From the NCBI GenBank assembly GCA_964392085.1, contig CAYMOV010000005.1, positions 1 to 64,000 of the forward strand: a DNA stretch of 64,000 nt, in the 5' to 3' direction. The position numbers and the translations under genes were made by a program. The DNA comes from CAYMOV01 sp964392085. Lineage in GTDB: Bacteria > Oederibacteriota > Muellerivitia > Muellerivitales > Muellerivitaceae. The notes below the pieces were generated by a model. The model saw nothing but the letters and a program-made list of their open reading frames with translations. It ran no database searches and was not told where the DNA came from. Of this stretch, positions 8,554-17,803 are shown piece after piece (position 1 is the first letter of the stretch; every line of letters starts with the position of its first letter).

Positions 8554-8812
8554 GAATCTCCACCGTCCTTTCGTGCCGCCTATCCTAACCGCCTTTAACC
8601 CGCCTGAAAAGCTTCCCTCGACTGCCGCCAGGGTATTTAAGCCCCGGAATGGTCTTTCCAAGTTTGTCGTCTCTACATTCCAGGCTTTGCCTACTTTGGG
8701 TTGTGCCGTGGCTAACCGCCAACCGCTAACCGCTTGCGGTGCCGAGGCCACGAGCCGAGTCACATGCTTGGCATGTGCCGCGCAAATAGCGCGGTTCCAC
8801 CTGCTGTCGTTC

Positions 8813-10480
8813 TTATTTTTTTCCCGACTTCTTCCCCTTCTTCACTTCCCGCTCCTGCCATTCCTGGTAGTCCTTGAAGGTGCCCGGGAAGTCGTTCCAC
8901 TCCCCGTCGGCCTTCAGTTCCACGATTCGGGTGGCCACCTTGTCGATGAGGTCCTGGTCGTGGGTGGTGAAGAGCACCGTCCCCGGGTACTCCGCGAGGG
9001 CGTTCGAGAGCGACTCGATGGACTCCAGGTCCATGTGGTTCGTGGGCTCGTCCAACAGCAGGGTGTTGCCGCCCATCATCATCATGCGGCTGAGCATGAG
9101 TCGCTGGCACTCGCCCCCGGACAGGACCGTCACCTTCTTATCCTGTTCCTCGCCCGTGAAGAGCATCCGGCCGAGGATGCCCCGGATGAACTGGATATCC
9201 TCGTAGGGCGCGAATTGCTTGAGCCACTCGGCGCCGCTCATTTCCTCCTGCAGCTCCTCCTTGGCGTCCTGCGGCATGTAGGACAGCCTGACCGACTTGC
9301 CCCATTTGATCTCGCCCTCGTCGATGGGATGTCCCCACTTGCGGATGTACTCGCCCTTGCCGCCCTCGGGGTTGTAGGCGCCGATCAGGCTCTTGAGGAG
9401 CGTGGTCTTGCCGAAGCCGTTGGGCCCCAGGATGGCCACGCGCTCGCCCTGGCCCACCAGGAAGCTCATCCGCTTGATGACCTTCAGGTCGCCGTAGGAC
9501 TTGGAGATGCTGCGGACCTCCAGCACGTCCTTGCCGAGGGGGTCCTTGGCCTTGAAGGCCAGCTTGGGGTACATCCGGCTGGAGGGGACGATCTCCTCGA
9601 GCTCGATCTTCTCGAGAAGCCGGGCGCGGCTGGTGGCCTGGGCGCTCTTGGAGGCGTTGGCGCTGAACCGGGCGATGAAGGCCTTCAGCTCCCCGATGCG
9701 CTTTTCCTTGCGCTCGTTCTCGGCCAATCGGGCCCCCAGCACCTGGTCGCTGGCCATCTTGAAGTAGTCGTAGTTTCCCGGGTAGATGGTGATCTTCTGG
9801 CGGTCCACGTCGGCCATGTGGGTGCAGATGTTGTTGAGGAAGTGACGGTCGTGCGACACCACCAGGATGGTGCCCTCGAAGGCGTTGAGGTAGTCCTCCA
9901 GCCACTTGATGCTCCGGATATCCAGGTGGTTGGTCGGCTCGTCGAGGAGCATGAGGTCCGGCGAGGCGTAGAGGATCTGGGCCAGCAGCACCCGCAGCTT
10001 CCAACCCCCGGCCAACTGCTTCATCTGCCATTCGTGCTTGGACGACTCGATGCCCAGGTTTTCGAGGAATTCCCCGGCCCCCGCCGTGATGGCGTAGCCG
10101 TTCTTGGCGGCGAACTCGTCCTCCAGCTCGGCGATCTTGTGGCCCTCGGCGTCGGTGAGGTTGGCCTTGGCGTACAGCCGGTCCCGCTCCTCCTGGAGCT
10201 TCCAGAGGTCTTCCCGGCCCATCAGGACCGTGTCGATGATCTTCATCTCGTCGTAGGCGTACTGGTCCTGCTTCAGCATCCCCATCTTGACGCCGCGGTC
10301 GAGGTCGATCTTCCCCTCGTCGGCGGCCATCTGCCCGGAGAGGACCTTCAGGAAGGTGGATTTGCCGGAGCCGTTGGCGCCGATGATGCCGTAGCAGTAG
10401 CCGGGCTTGAACTTCAACGTGACGTCGTCGAAGAGCGCCTTCTTGCCGAAGCGAAGGGTGAGGTTGGAGACGGAAATCAT
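8813..10480 (-). CDS. ybiT: ABC-F family ATPase, YbiT-type
   Basis: 555 aa with two ATP-binding cassettes in one chain and no membrane segments, as in ABC-F translation factors. NBD1 has GANGSGKST and LLDEPTNHLD; NBD2 has GPNGFGKTT, LSGGECQRLML and LLDEPTNHMD, joined by a charged linker with RARLLEKIELEEI. The opening (MISVSNLTLRFGKKALFDDV) and the LKQDQYAYDEMKIIDTVLMG region match the YbiT subgroup well. It acts on ribosomes in the cytoplasm. ATG 10480 has GAGGA upstream. It ends in a Lys-rich tail. An open frame of 731 codons on the other strand is only its shadow. Confidence 0.93.
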   Translation of the reverse strand: MISVSNLTLRFGKKALFDDVTLKFKPGYCYGIIGANGSGKSTFLKVLSGQMAADEGKIDLDRGVKMGMLKQDQYAYDEMKIIDTVLMGREDLWKLQEERDRLYAKANLTDAEGHKIAELEDEFAAKNGYAITAGAGEFLENLGIESSKHEWQMKQLAGGWKLRVLLAQILYASPDLMLLDEPTNHLDIRSIKWLEDYLNAFEGTILVVSHDRHFLNNICTHMADVDRQKITIYPGNYDYFKMASDQVLGARLAENERKEKRIGELKAFIARFSANASKSAQATSRARLLEKIELEEIVPSSRMYPKLAFKAKDPLGKDVLEVRSISKSYGDLKVIKRMSFLVGQGERVAILGPNGFGKTTLLKSLIGAYNPEGGKGEYIRKWGHPIDEGEIKWGKSVRLSYMPQDAKEELQEEMSGAEWLKQFAPYEDIQFIRGILGRMLFTGEEQDKKVTVLSGGECQRLMLSRMMMMGGNTLLLDEPTNHMDLESIESLSNALAEYPGTVLFTTHDQDLIDKVATRIVELKADGEWNDFPGTFKDYQEWQEREVKKGKKSGKK

Positions 10481-10707
10481 GAAATCCTCAAGGGAATCAA
10501 AATGGGAGGCTGGGGGGCCCCGGGCCGGTCCTGGAAGCCGGGATGATACACCTTCAGGGCCCTTTCACAACACCCGCCGGGACCGAAAAGAAGGCGGCGC
10601 GGGGCCCCAACGGCCCAGCCCATCCCCCGGGGGACGTTGGACCGAAAACCCCCCAAGGGAGGTCCCAAAGAAAGGATAATGCGCGGACACCAACGGAAGT
10701 CACGGAC

Positions 10708-13700
10708 ATGGCCGACCCCCCCAAACGATCCCACCGCAAAGCCCTTCGACGGCTGGGGTATGCCCTCCTCTTGTTGGTTGCCCTCTTGGCGGCATTTTTA
10801 GGGTTCCTCACCACGCCCCCGGGCGAGAGGCTCCTGAAGGGCTGGGCCGAGGAATCCCTCTCCTCGGCGCTTCGGACCCGGGTCAAAATCGGGTCCATCG
10901 AGACCGACCTCTTGAGCCGCCTGGTCCTCCGGGACGTGCGGTTGGAAGCGGGCCCACCGGACCACCCCGACCCCTTCGTCCGTTTCTCCGTGGGCCGGGT
11001 GGATTACCAGCCCCTCGCCTTCCTGTCGAAACGGTGGTTTGTGCGCAATGTCCGGGTGGAGGACCTCGACGCGGTGCTCCGGCGCCAGGAGGACGGCACC
11101 TGGGAGTGGCCGTTCCTCCGCAAGAGCCCGGGGTCCCCATCCCAGGCCCCGAAGCCCAAGGGCTCGGGGTTCCAGGTCGACCTCCAAAAGGTGGAGTTGG
11201 CCCGTTTCAAGGTCCGGTACGACAATGAGGCCACCGGCCTCCGGGCCGCGATCGAGGGACCCGGGGGATCCTTGGAGAAAACCGGCGCCGGATGGAAAGC
11301 CTCGATGGACCTCACCCAGGTCCGCCTCCAAAACCAACGGGGGGCCGTGGTGGATGGCCAGGACCAGGGCCGGGTTGAGGCCGTCTGGTCACCGGAGAAG
11401 ATCGAGTTGGAGCGCCTGGCCCTCACCCTCTTCGGCGGGAAGCTCTCGGCCCAAGGCACACTCTACCCGGGCGGGGTCATGAGGAAATTCCACCTCGCCC
11501 TGGCGGACGCCGACGCGGGGACCTTGGCGGCCTTCGCGCTCGGGAAAAAAACACCCTTTGAGGGTCGGCTCTCCTTCGACGCCGACCTCGACGGTTTGGT
11601 CTCGAAACCCCACAGCCTCACCTCAAGGGGACGCCTCACCCTGGACGACCAAACCCTCGGCGGTGATCCCCTGTTCACCTTGAACGCCGACTGGTCCCTC
11701 GCCCAAGGCCGCTTGGCCCTTTCCGCTTCCCAAGGCCCCAACGAGATCCTGCTGAGGGCCAGCTTGGACCGGGCCGACCGGTGGAGCGGGCTTTTCACCG
11801 GGTCCATCGCGGATCCCGGGCCGCCGGCCGGCCTCCTGGGGATCCCGAACGCCACGGGCCGTTTGGCCGCCACCGGCGACATCCGGGGATCCTTTTCCCG
11901 CCCTGAGGCGGACTTGGTCCTGTCGGGCGACAACGTCCGGTTGGACGGTTTCCCGGTGGACAGCCTGTCCGGCGGCCTCCTCCTCGGGACCGCGGGCGTC
12001 ACGTTCCGCAAGGTCCAGGTCGACGGCGCCCTCCGTTCCCCCGATCCCGACCATCCGCTTTTGGGGCTCAAGTCCTGGTCCGGGGGCTTCCGTTACCACG
12101 CCGAGTTGGATGGGCCCTTGTCCGGACCCGAAGCCTCCCTGCGGGTTGATTTCACCCGGCCCGGCTTCGGCGGGATCAAGCTGGACCGGGCGGCCCTGCG
12201 GGCCACGATCCACCGGGGTGAACTCAAGCTGGACCTCTTCAAGGGCCAGCGGGATTTTGTGGTGGCCCAAGCCGTCGGGAGCCACTCCCTGAAAAAACGG
12301 ACGGGTTCCCTCACGCTCTCCTTCCTGGAGGTCAAGACCAACAAACGCAAGGGACGGAACGACGCGGGTTTCGACCGCCTGATCCCGTTGGAGAAGCTGG
12401 GGCCCGGCCGGTCGGAAAACCTGGAACTGAAATGGGCCCTCCAGGACTCCGGGGGCTTCCGTTTGGAAGCCCAAGCCGACAGCCTCAAGCTGGACAAGGT
12501 CTGGGCCTTGGCCCCCTCCGCGGCCCAAGCCGAAGGCCTCCTGGGTGTCCGCTTGGTCCTCCAACGCGAGCCCGGGGTTCCCCATCCCGGCCCGCTTGAG
12601 GTCTCCGGGGGGGTCACCCTGAGGGACGGCGCCTGGCAGGCCCAACGGGACACGGCTCCGGTGGAGAACCTCCAAGCCGTGGTCTTGTTGGATAAGTCCC
12701 GGTTGGTCCTCCAGAAGCTCCAGGGAACCGTCCACGGCCTCGCCTTGGAGCTCAAGGGATCGGCGAACCTACCAGGGTCCCGTTCGGAGAGGAAATGGGG
12801 CCTCACGCTCCTGGCGGACCGCCGGGAAGCCGCGACGGCCTCGGGCACCTTCGCCCCGGATCGGTTGGAACTCCAGGTCGGCCTGGCGAAACTTCCCGCC
12901 CAGGCGTTGGAACCCTTCCTCCCTTTCTTTTCCGGCATGGGTGGGGAACTCACCGGGCGGTTCAAGATCTCGGGAACCCCTTCTTCCCCCCGGTTGAACG
13001 GTCCCCTCACCGTGGAGGACCTCTCGTTCTTTCTCCCGATCCTCAACGCGAAAATCACCCAAGGAAACCTCACGGCGGCGTTCAACGGGCAACGGCTTGA
13101 CTTGGCGGAATCCAAGCTCCTGTTCAACGGGGGCCCCGTCACCCTCCAAGGCGGGTGGGACTGGGGCCAGGGTCAGGAGGATTTCGGGGTCGAGGCGAAC
13201 TTCGCCAAGGTCAAGGTCGACCTGCCCCACCTCCTGTCCGGGACCATCGATACCGGGCGGGCATCCTGGAAATCCTCCGAGGGAGGGTACCTCCTGGAGG
13301 GCGACCTGGATCTGGCCTCCGCGAAATGGCAGAAGGACTTCGCGGTTTCGGAGCCTTCCTCCCCGCCGGACCTGCCGCCTTTCCTGGCCCAAACGCGGTT
13401 TTCGGTCCGCTTCCGGGGGACCCATGACGCCTACCTCGACAACAACTGGGGACGGATCGAGGTGGACGCCGACGCCGCCCTGGCCGGCACCTGGGCCGCC
13501 CCGACCCTGCTGGGCCAGTTCCAGGCCCTGGGCGGCAAGGTCTTCTACCTCGACCGGAAGTTCAACGTGGCCGAGGGGTCGGCGCAGTTCAACGACGCCA
13601 CCCAGGTAAACCCCCTTCTTCACCTTTTGGCGGAAACCACCGTCCGGTCCTACGGCCTCACGGGAACGCCCTTGGACTACTCCGTCGTCCTGTCCATCGA

Positions 13701-14169
13701 CGGTCCACTGGACCAGATGAGGCTCAACCTCATCTCCGACCCCGTGCTGGACTCCGCCGACATCGTCTCGCTCCTCACCCTGGGAGCCACCCGCAACCAG
13801 ATCCTCGTGAGGAACCCCGGGGGGCCCGCCGCCGGGGACCAGATCGTCAGCCGGGCGGGGTCCTTCACGACGAACACCCTGGCGGACTATTCCGCCCGGA
13901 AGGTCGGGCGGATCATCGGTTTGGAGGACCTCAGCGTGGAGGGCAACCTCTGGGGGGCCGGGGGCGCGTCCACCACCGATCCACGAATCAGCGCCACCAC
14001 CCGGGTCAGCGACCGGATCAGCGTGACCTACAGCACTTCAGCGGGCCGGGACCTCAACCAATCGGTCAAGGTCGGTTATTACCTATCCAACCGGTTCTCC
14101 GTGGTCACCCAGGCCGGCCAAACGGGCGCCTCCAGCCTCGACCTCAGCTATCGGATGCTCTTCAAATGA
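10708..14169 (+). CDS. tamB: TamB-like translocation and assembly module protein
   Basis: 1153 aa from an ATG at 10708 (GGAAG upstream). An N-terminal transmembrane anchor (GYALLLLVALLAAFLGFL) is followed by an AsmA-like start (ERLLKGWAEESLSSALRTRV), a very long beta-rich taco region, and a C-terminal TamB (DUF490) domain from about residue 900. That domain includes GSAQFNDATQVNPLLHLLAETTV and LISDPVLDSADIVSLLTLGA, and it ends with an aromatic-basic SYRMLFK. TamB-type proteins bridge the periplasm, passing phospholipids or helping outer-membrane protein assembly with TamA. The stop overlaps an ATG (ATGA), and the TamA-like gene follows. The order tamB-tamA is the reverse of enterobacteria. 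Confidence 0.9.
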   Translation: MADPPKRSHRKALRRLGYALLLLVALLAAFLGFLTTPPGERLLKGWAEESLSSALRTRVKIGSIETDLLSRLVLRDVRLEAGPPDHPDPFVRFSVGRVDYQPLAFLSKRWFVRNVRVEDLDAVLRRQEDGTWEWPFLRKSPGSPSQAPKPKGSGFQVDLQKVELARFKVRYDNEATGLRAAIEGPGGSLEKTGAGWKASMDLTQVRLQNQRGAVVDGQDQGRVEAVWSPEKIELERLALTLFGGKLSAQGTLYPGGVMRKFHLALADADAGTLAAFALGKKTPFEGRLSFDADLDGLVSKPHSLTSRGRLTLDDQTLGGDPLFTLNADWSLAQGRLALSASQGPNEILLRASLDRADRWSGLFTGSIADPGPPAGLLGIPNATGRLAATGDIRGSFSRPEADLVLSGDNVRLDGFPVDSLSGGLLLGTAGVTFRKVQVDGALRSPDPDHPLLGLKSWSGGFRYHAELDGPLSGPEASLRVDFTRPGFGGIKLDRAALRATIHRGELKLDLFKGQRDFVVAQAVGSHSLKKRTGSLTLSFLEVKTNKRKGRNDAGFDRLIPLEKLGPGRSENLELKWALQDSGGFRLEAQADSLKLDKVWALAPSAAQAEGLLGVRLVLQREPGVPHPGPLEVSGGVTLRDGAWQAQRDTAPVENLQAVVLLDKSRLVLQKLQGTVHGLALELKGSANLPGSRSERKWGLTLLADRREAATASGTFAPDRLELQVGLAKLPAQALEPFLPFFSGMGGELTGRFKISGTPSSPRLNGPLTVEDLSFFLPILNAKITQGNLTAAFNGQRLDLAESKLLFNGGPVTLQGGWDWGQGQEDFGVEANFAKVKVDLPHLLSGTIDTGRASWKSSEGGYLLEGDLDLASAKWQKDFAVSEPSSPPDLPPFLAQTRFSVRFRGTHDAYLDNNWGRIEVDADAALAGTWAAPTLLGQFQALGGKVFYLDRKFNVAEGSAQFNDATQVNPLLHLLAETTVRSYGLTGTPLDYSVVLSIDGPLDQMRLNLISDPVLDSADIVSLLTLGATRNQILVRNPGGPAAGDQIVSRAGSFTTNTLADYSARKVGRIIGLEDLSVEGNLWGAGGASTTDPRISATTRVSDRISVTYSTSAGRDLNQSVKVGYYLSNRFSVVTQAGQTGASSLDLSYRMLFK

Positions 14170-14384
14170 CCCGGCCCCCTTCACCGAATCCTCAACAGGA
14201 CGGTTTGTCCTGGGTCCATGAAATGGGGGCCGCCCTCATTTCCCCGCGCGGGCCCTGCCCGCGGATGCCCAAAACAATGGTGAGGGGGCGGAAAATGAAC
14301 CCCAACGACACAATGGCCCGGGTTGGGCGATCCCTGAATTTCCCATGCTCCAAGATGCGCGGTCATTCCGAGGGAGGGGACGAC

Positions 14385-16253
14385 TTGCCCGGCGTAACCG
14401 AAGGCGAAGATGGGAACGGCGCCGACGGGGAATCCGCATTTGCCGGGGGCGCATTAGGCCTTCCGGTTAAAGCGGTCCTGCTTTGCCTCCTCTTTTTATG
14501 GCCCGCCCTCCCGGCCCGCGCGGTCCTGGTCGCCTCCCGGAACCTCCGGGTCGGTTCCTTGACGTTCGAGGGGAACGAGGCCTTTTCCGACGGGACCCTC
14601 CGGAAGGTCTGCCTCACCCAACCTTCCGGGCTCTTCCACAAGACGGAATACCTTCCCGACGTCCTGGAAAAGGACCTGGTCCGCCTGGCCGATTTTTACC
14701 ACCGACGTGGATTCCTCCAGGCGGGCGTGGAGGACAAGGAGGTCACGGTCTCGAAGGACGGCCGGAAGGCCGACCTGACCGTCTGGGTCTATGAGGGGCC
14801 CGAAAGCCGGATCGGCGCCATCCGGTTCGAGGGCATCCACGCCTTCACGGCGAAGAAGATTTTGGGGTTGTCCGGGTTGAAAACCGGTGAACCATTGGAC
14901 CGGGACCAGGTGGAATCGGCCATCCGGAACCTGTCCCAGGCCTACCTTAATGAAGGTTACCTGGAAGCCGTGATCCTCCCCGAGAACCGGTGGGAACCGC
15001 CGAAGACAGACCCGGTGCTGGTCTTCAAGATCTCCGAGGGTCCCCTCTGCCGCCTTTGGGGCATCACCCTGTCGGGTCTCACCCGGTCCCGGGACTGGGT
15101 CGTGCGGAGGGAATTCAGGATCCGACCGGGCGAAGCGCTCAAGTGGAACCAGGTGGAAAAAGCCCAACAACGGCTCTACCTCACCGGAATCTTCCAAACC
15201 GTCTACGCGCGGCCGGTCACCGCGCCTTCCCCCGCACCGGAGGGGTCCCGCGTCCTGGCGCTGGAGGTCCGGGAAAACAAGCCGAAGGAACTCGACCTCA
15301 GCACCGGCTGGAGCACCGAGGAGCACCTCCGGGGCAAGGCCACCTTCTCGAACATCAACCTGTTCGGGCGCGCCCGCCAGTTCACCGTCACGGCCACGGC
15401 CAGCCGCCTGCTCCAAAGGCTCGACGGGACCTACACCGTCCCCTGGACCCTCGGGGTGCCCTGGTTCACCAGCCTGAACCTTTTCGGCGAGATCCAGAAC
15501 CAGCCGGGCTATTCCCTCCGCACCGGGGGCGGCCTCTTCTCCTTCGGCCGCCACCTGTCCTCGATCTCCCAGGTCCAACTGACCTACCGGCACGAGAACG
15601 CCTTCCTTTCCTCGGTGGTGGTGGTGCCGGCGCCCGACATCTCCCTGAACTTCATCCGGTCCTTCGGCCTTTCCCTCTTATTGGACGAACGGGACAACTT
15701 CGTGAGCACCCAGCGCGGCCTTTACCTCAACGCCTCCGCCGAGATGTCCGGGTCGTTCCTCCATGGGTCGGACACCTTCTTCAAGGCCACGGGGGCCTTC
15801 AAGTGGTTCCATCCCGTCACCTCCTCCACGGTCATCGGCACCGCGGCCCAGGTCGGTTGGGTCGGGAACTACCGGAGCCTGAACCCGATCCCCTTGAGCG
15901 AGCTCTTCTACGCCGGCGGGTCCAACGCCCTTCGGGGGTTCCCCTACCAGGGCGCGGGCCCGCTGGACCCGCAGCGCGTCCCCCTCGGCGGCCAGTTCGA
16001 GCTGGTGTTGAACGCCGCGGAACTGCGCCAGAGGGTCTGGAAATGGTTGGGGGTCGTGGGGTTCTTCGACGCGGGCAACATCTTCCCCAACCTCGACAAG
16101 ATCCGTTGGGGGGACATCCGCACCACCGGGGGCTGGGGCCTCCGCCTCACGACCAAGTTGGGCGTGCTCCGGGCGGACCAAGGGTTCATCGTGAACCCGC
16201 GCCCGGGCGAAAAGCGGCAGGTGATCTATTTGAACGTGGGGCAGGCGTTTTGA
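14385..16253 (+). CDS. tamA: Omp85-family outer-membrane protein, TamA/BamA-like
   Basis: Exported protein with a signal segment KAVLLCLLFLWPALPARA, three POTRA-like repeats (starting near RVGSLTFEGNEAF, SRIGAIRFEGIHAF and CRLWGITLSGLTR) and a C-terminal 16-strand-type barrel. Barrel landmarks are DERDNFVSTQRG, the L6-type GGSNALRGFPYQG and a terminal Phe (YLNVGQAF). Three rather than five POTRAs and linkage to tamB favour TamA over BamA. The start is unclear: the frame is open from 14166 (ATGA overlap with tamB), but about 100 residues would then precede the signal peptide. A TTG at 14385 has a strong AGGGAGGGG and is used here; ATG 14355 is another choice. Confidence 0.88.
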   Translation: MPGVTEGEDGNGADGESAFAGGALGLPVKAVLLCLLFLWPALPARAVLVASRNLRVGSLTFEGNEAFSDGTLRKVCLTQPSGLFHKTEYLPDVLEKDLVRLADFYHRRGFLQAGVEDKEVTVSKDGRKADLTVWVYEGPESRIGAIRFEGIHAFTAKKILGLSGLKTGEPLDRDQVESAIRNLSQAYLNEGYLEAVILPENRWEPPKTDPVLVFKISEGPLCRLWGITLSGLTRSRDWVVRREFRIRPGEALKWNQVEKAQQRLYLTGIFQTVYARPVTAPSPAPEGSRVLALEVRENKPKELDLSTGWSTEEHLRGKATFSNINLFGRARQFTVTATASRLLQRLDGTYTVPWTLGVPWFTSLNLFGEIQNQPGYSLRTGGGLFSFGRHLSSISQVQLTYRHENAFLSSVVVVPAPDISLNFIRSFGLSLLLDERDNFVSTQRGLYLNASAEMSGSFLHGSDTFFKATGAFKWFHPVTSSTVIGTAAQVGWVGNYRSLNPIPLSELFYAGGSNALRGFPYQGAGPLDPQRVPLGGQFELVLNAAELRQRVWKWLGVVGFFDAGNIFPNLDKIRWGDIRTTGGWGLRLTTKLGVLRADQGFIVNPRPGEKRQVIYLNVGQAF

Positions 16254-16258
16254 CGGCA

Positions 16259-16402
16259 GCTGTCAGCGGTCAGCTCTCGGCGGTTGGCATAAATGCAGAA
16301 AACGAACAGCACCGGCTGGCGGTCAACTCAAAGCCGGAATACCCCCAAATACATTTGTTTCCGCCGTCATGAGGGTTTAGCCGACGGCCGACCACTGACA
16401 GC
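16259..16402. repeat. Long-loop inverted repeat, GCTGTCAGCGGTCAGC family
   Basis: The 22 bases at 16259-16280 pair with 16381-16402 with about four mismatches (GCTGTCAG, GGTC and TCGG conserved), around a 100-bp AT-richer loop. It fills the space between tamA and the flavin reductase. Confidence 0.65.
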
Positions 16403-16446
16403 CGACCGCCGCTTGTCATAGAATCTTCCATTCCCCCGGAGGCCCC

Positions 16447-16926
16447 ATGGACGCCGAAGCCAAGAAACACCTTCTCCGCCAGATCCCCCACGCGGTGTAC
16501 GTGATCACCTGCCAGGCCCATGGCCAAACGGTCGCCTCCACGGTCACTTGGGCGACCCAGGCCTCCTTTGAGCCGCCCTTGGTGGCGATCTGCCTGAAGC
16601 GCGATTCCGCCACCTACCATGCCGTCCAGGCCGCCCAGTGCTTCGTCCTCAACTTTTTGGGGGAGGGCCAGAAGGACCTGGCGCAGAAGTTCTTCAAGCA
16701 CGTGGAACCTGAGGGATTCACCCTGGCCGGGGTGCCCTTCCAGCCGAGCCCCACCTTCCGGTTCCCCGTCTTCCCCGACATGGCGGGCCACCTGGAGTGC
16801 CGGGTCCTGTCGGCGGTGGAGAAGGGCGACCATGGCGTGGTGGTGGCCGAATGTCTGGAGGCCGCGAAAGGCGAAGGTAAGGGGATCCTTCTGCTTTCGA
16901 CCACCGGCTGGAACTACGGGGGATAA
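16447..16926 (+). CDS. Flavin reductase-like FMN-binding protein
   Basis: 159 aa. The flavin reductase-like split-barrel is recognisable from HAVYVITCQAHGQTVASTVTWATQASFEPPLVAICLKR, with the short chain Thr/Ser-rich FMN phosphate-binding segment, and FVLNFLGEGQKDLAQKF. Such proteins bind FMN and either supply reduced flavin to a monooxygenase or act as small diflavin-linked reductases. GGAGG precedes ATG 16447. It is a single-gene unit, closed by a strong terminator 12 bp downstream. Confidence 0.87.
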   Translation: MDAEAKKHLLRQIPHAVYVITCQAHGQTVASTVTWATQASFEPPLVAICLKRDSATYHAVQAAQCFVLNFLGEGQKDLAQKFFKHVEPEGFTLAGVPFQPSPTFRFPVFPDMAGHLECRVLSAVEKGDHGVVVAECLEAAKGEGKGILLLSTTGWNYGG

Positions 16927-16937
16927 AGACGACCCCT

Positions 16938-16983
16938 AAAACGCAAAAGGCCCCCGGGGTTCCCCAGGGGCCTTTTGCGTTTA
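16938..16983. terminator. Strong bidirectional terminator
   Basis: AAACGCAAAAGGCCCC and GGGGCCTTTTGCGTTT form a 16-bp near-perfect stem over a short GC loop. It separates the flavin reductase from the convergent 28-aa ORF at 16999-17085. Confidence 0.9.
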
Positions 16984-16998
16984 GGATCCAAACGACGG

Positions 16999-17085
16999 TT
17001 ATTTCTTGTCGATTTGTCCTTCAGCGTCGGAGGCGATTTCGTCGGCAATGGACCGGAGGATTTCGCGGAGTTGGTCGTCGAGCAT
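16999..17085 (-). CDS. Putative 28-aa small protein
   Basis: ATG 17085 has a consensus GGGAGG 5 bp upstream and a 28-codon frame ending in TAA, giving an acidic amphipathic peptide (MLDDQLREILRSIADEIA then SDAEGQIDKK). The stop is followed, 15 bp on, by the strong terminator at 16938-16983, so the unit has ribosome-binding site, ORF and terminator in the right order. The helix-like pattern LREILRSIADEIA suggests a small regulatory or scaffold peptide. Function unknown; expression unproven. Confidence 0.5.
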   Translation of the reverse strand: MLDDQLREILRSIADEIASDAEGQIDKK

Positions 17086-17307
17086 GGTGTCCTCCCCAAC
17101 TTGGACTAAAACCGGATTGAGGTGTTGCCTCGGGGCACATAGAGGCAGAGCCCCTACGAGAGTGCGCATCAGAGATCCGCGCTACAACTTTTAGACCACC
17201 CTCAAGGGTTTTATTCCCTGAATCCAGTCGGAATTATTCGGAACCTCGGGGACGTCAAAGCGCTTCCCGGCGGGACACCGGAATGGGAGGGAATATGGGC
17301 CGGGAGA

Positions 17308-17688
17308 TCAGACGGAGAACTTCATCCGGATCAGGAGGATGATCGAGGCCACCGCCAGGAACAGCAGGAGCATCAAGGCGATGGCTTTCAGGCTCTCAAT
17401 GACGGTCTTGGTGACTTCCAAGATCCACTCGTCCCGGGACATGTCGTCCGACCGGTCCTTCTTGGTCCTGGCGAAGCGGGTGAACCGCTCCAACTCGTCC
17501 ACCAGCACGCCCCTCGACAGCCCCATGACATAGACCGAGAGGTAGATCAGGGTTTTCCAGGCGTTCCAGAAATCGAGGGTGAGGGCCTTGATCGCCAGGT
17601 CCTCGAAGGGGCCCCTGAAGACGGCCAGGGTCAGGAAGCAAACCAGAAGCGAGACCAATATCTTGGCGAGCAGGAGGCTTTGGACCAT
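17308..17688 (-). CDS. Small integral membrane protein, unknown function
   Basis: 126 aa from an ATG at 17688, preferred over ATG 17706 because AAAGGA sits 9 bp before it. Three hydrophobic segments are seen: LLLAKILVSLLVCFLTLAVF, a shorter TLIYLSVYVMGLSRGVLV and a C-terminal KAIALMLLLFLAVASIILLI. Between the second and third is a charged loop (ARTKKDRSDDMSRDEWILEVTK). No family is recognised and no operon partner is visible. The 220 bp before the small ORF hold no further gene. Confidence 0.65.
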   Translation of the reverse strand: MVQSLLLAKILVSLLVCFLTLAVFRGPFEDLAIKALTLDFWNAWKTLIYLSVYVMGLSRGVLVDELERFTRFARTKKDRSDDMSRDEWILEVTKTVIESLKAIALMLLLFLAVASIILLIRMKFSV

Positions 17689-17803
17689 GGTGGCGTTTCC
17701 TTTCATACCGACGGCCCATTATCAGCGGATTTACCTGAATTGAACATGTCCGAAATCAATCGGATCCTCCCACACCCGTCTAGTGGCTGTGGAAATGGCG
17801 CCC

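Noticed and set aside
8351..10546. 731-codon open frame on the plus strand
   Set aside because: It is the antisense shadow of the ABC-F gene; composition is Leu/Val/Gly/His-rich with no domain, an effect of high GC.
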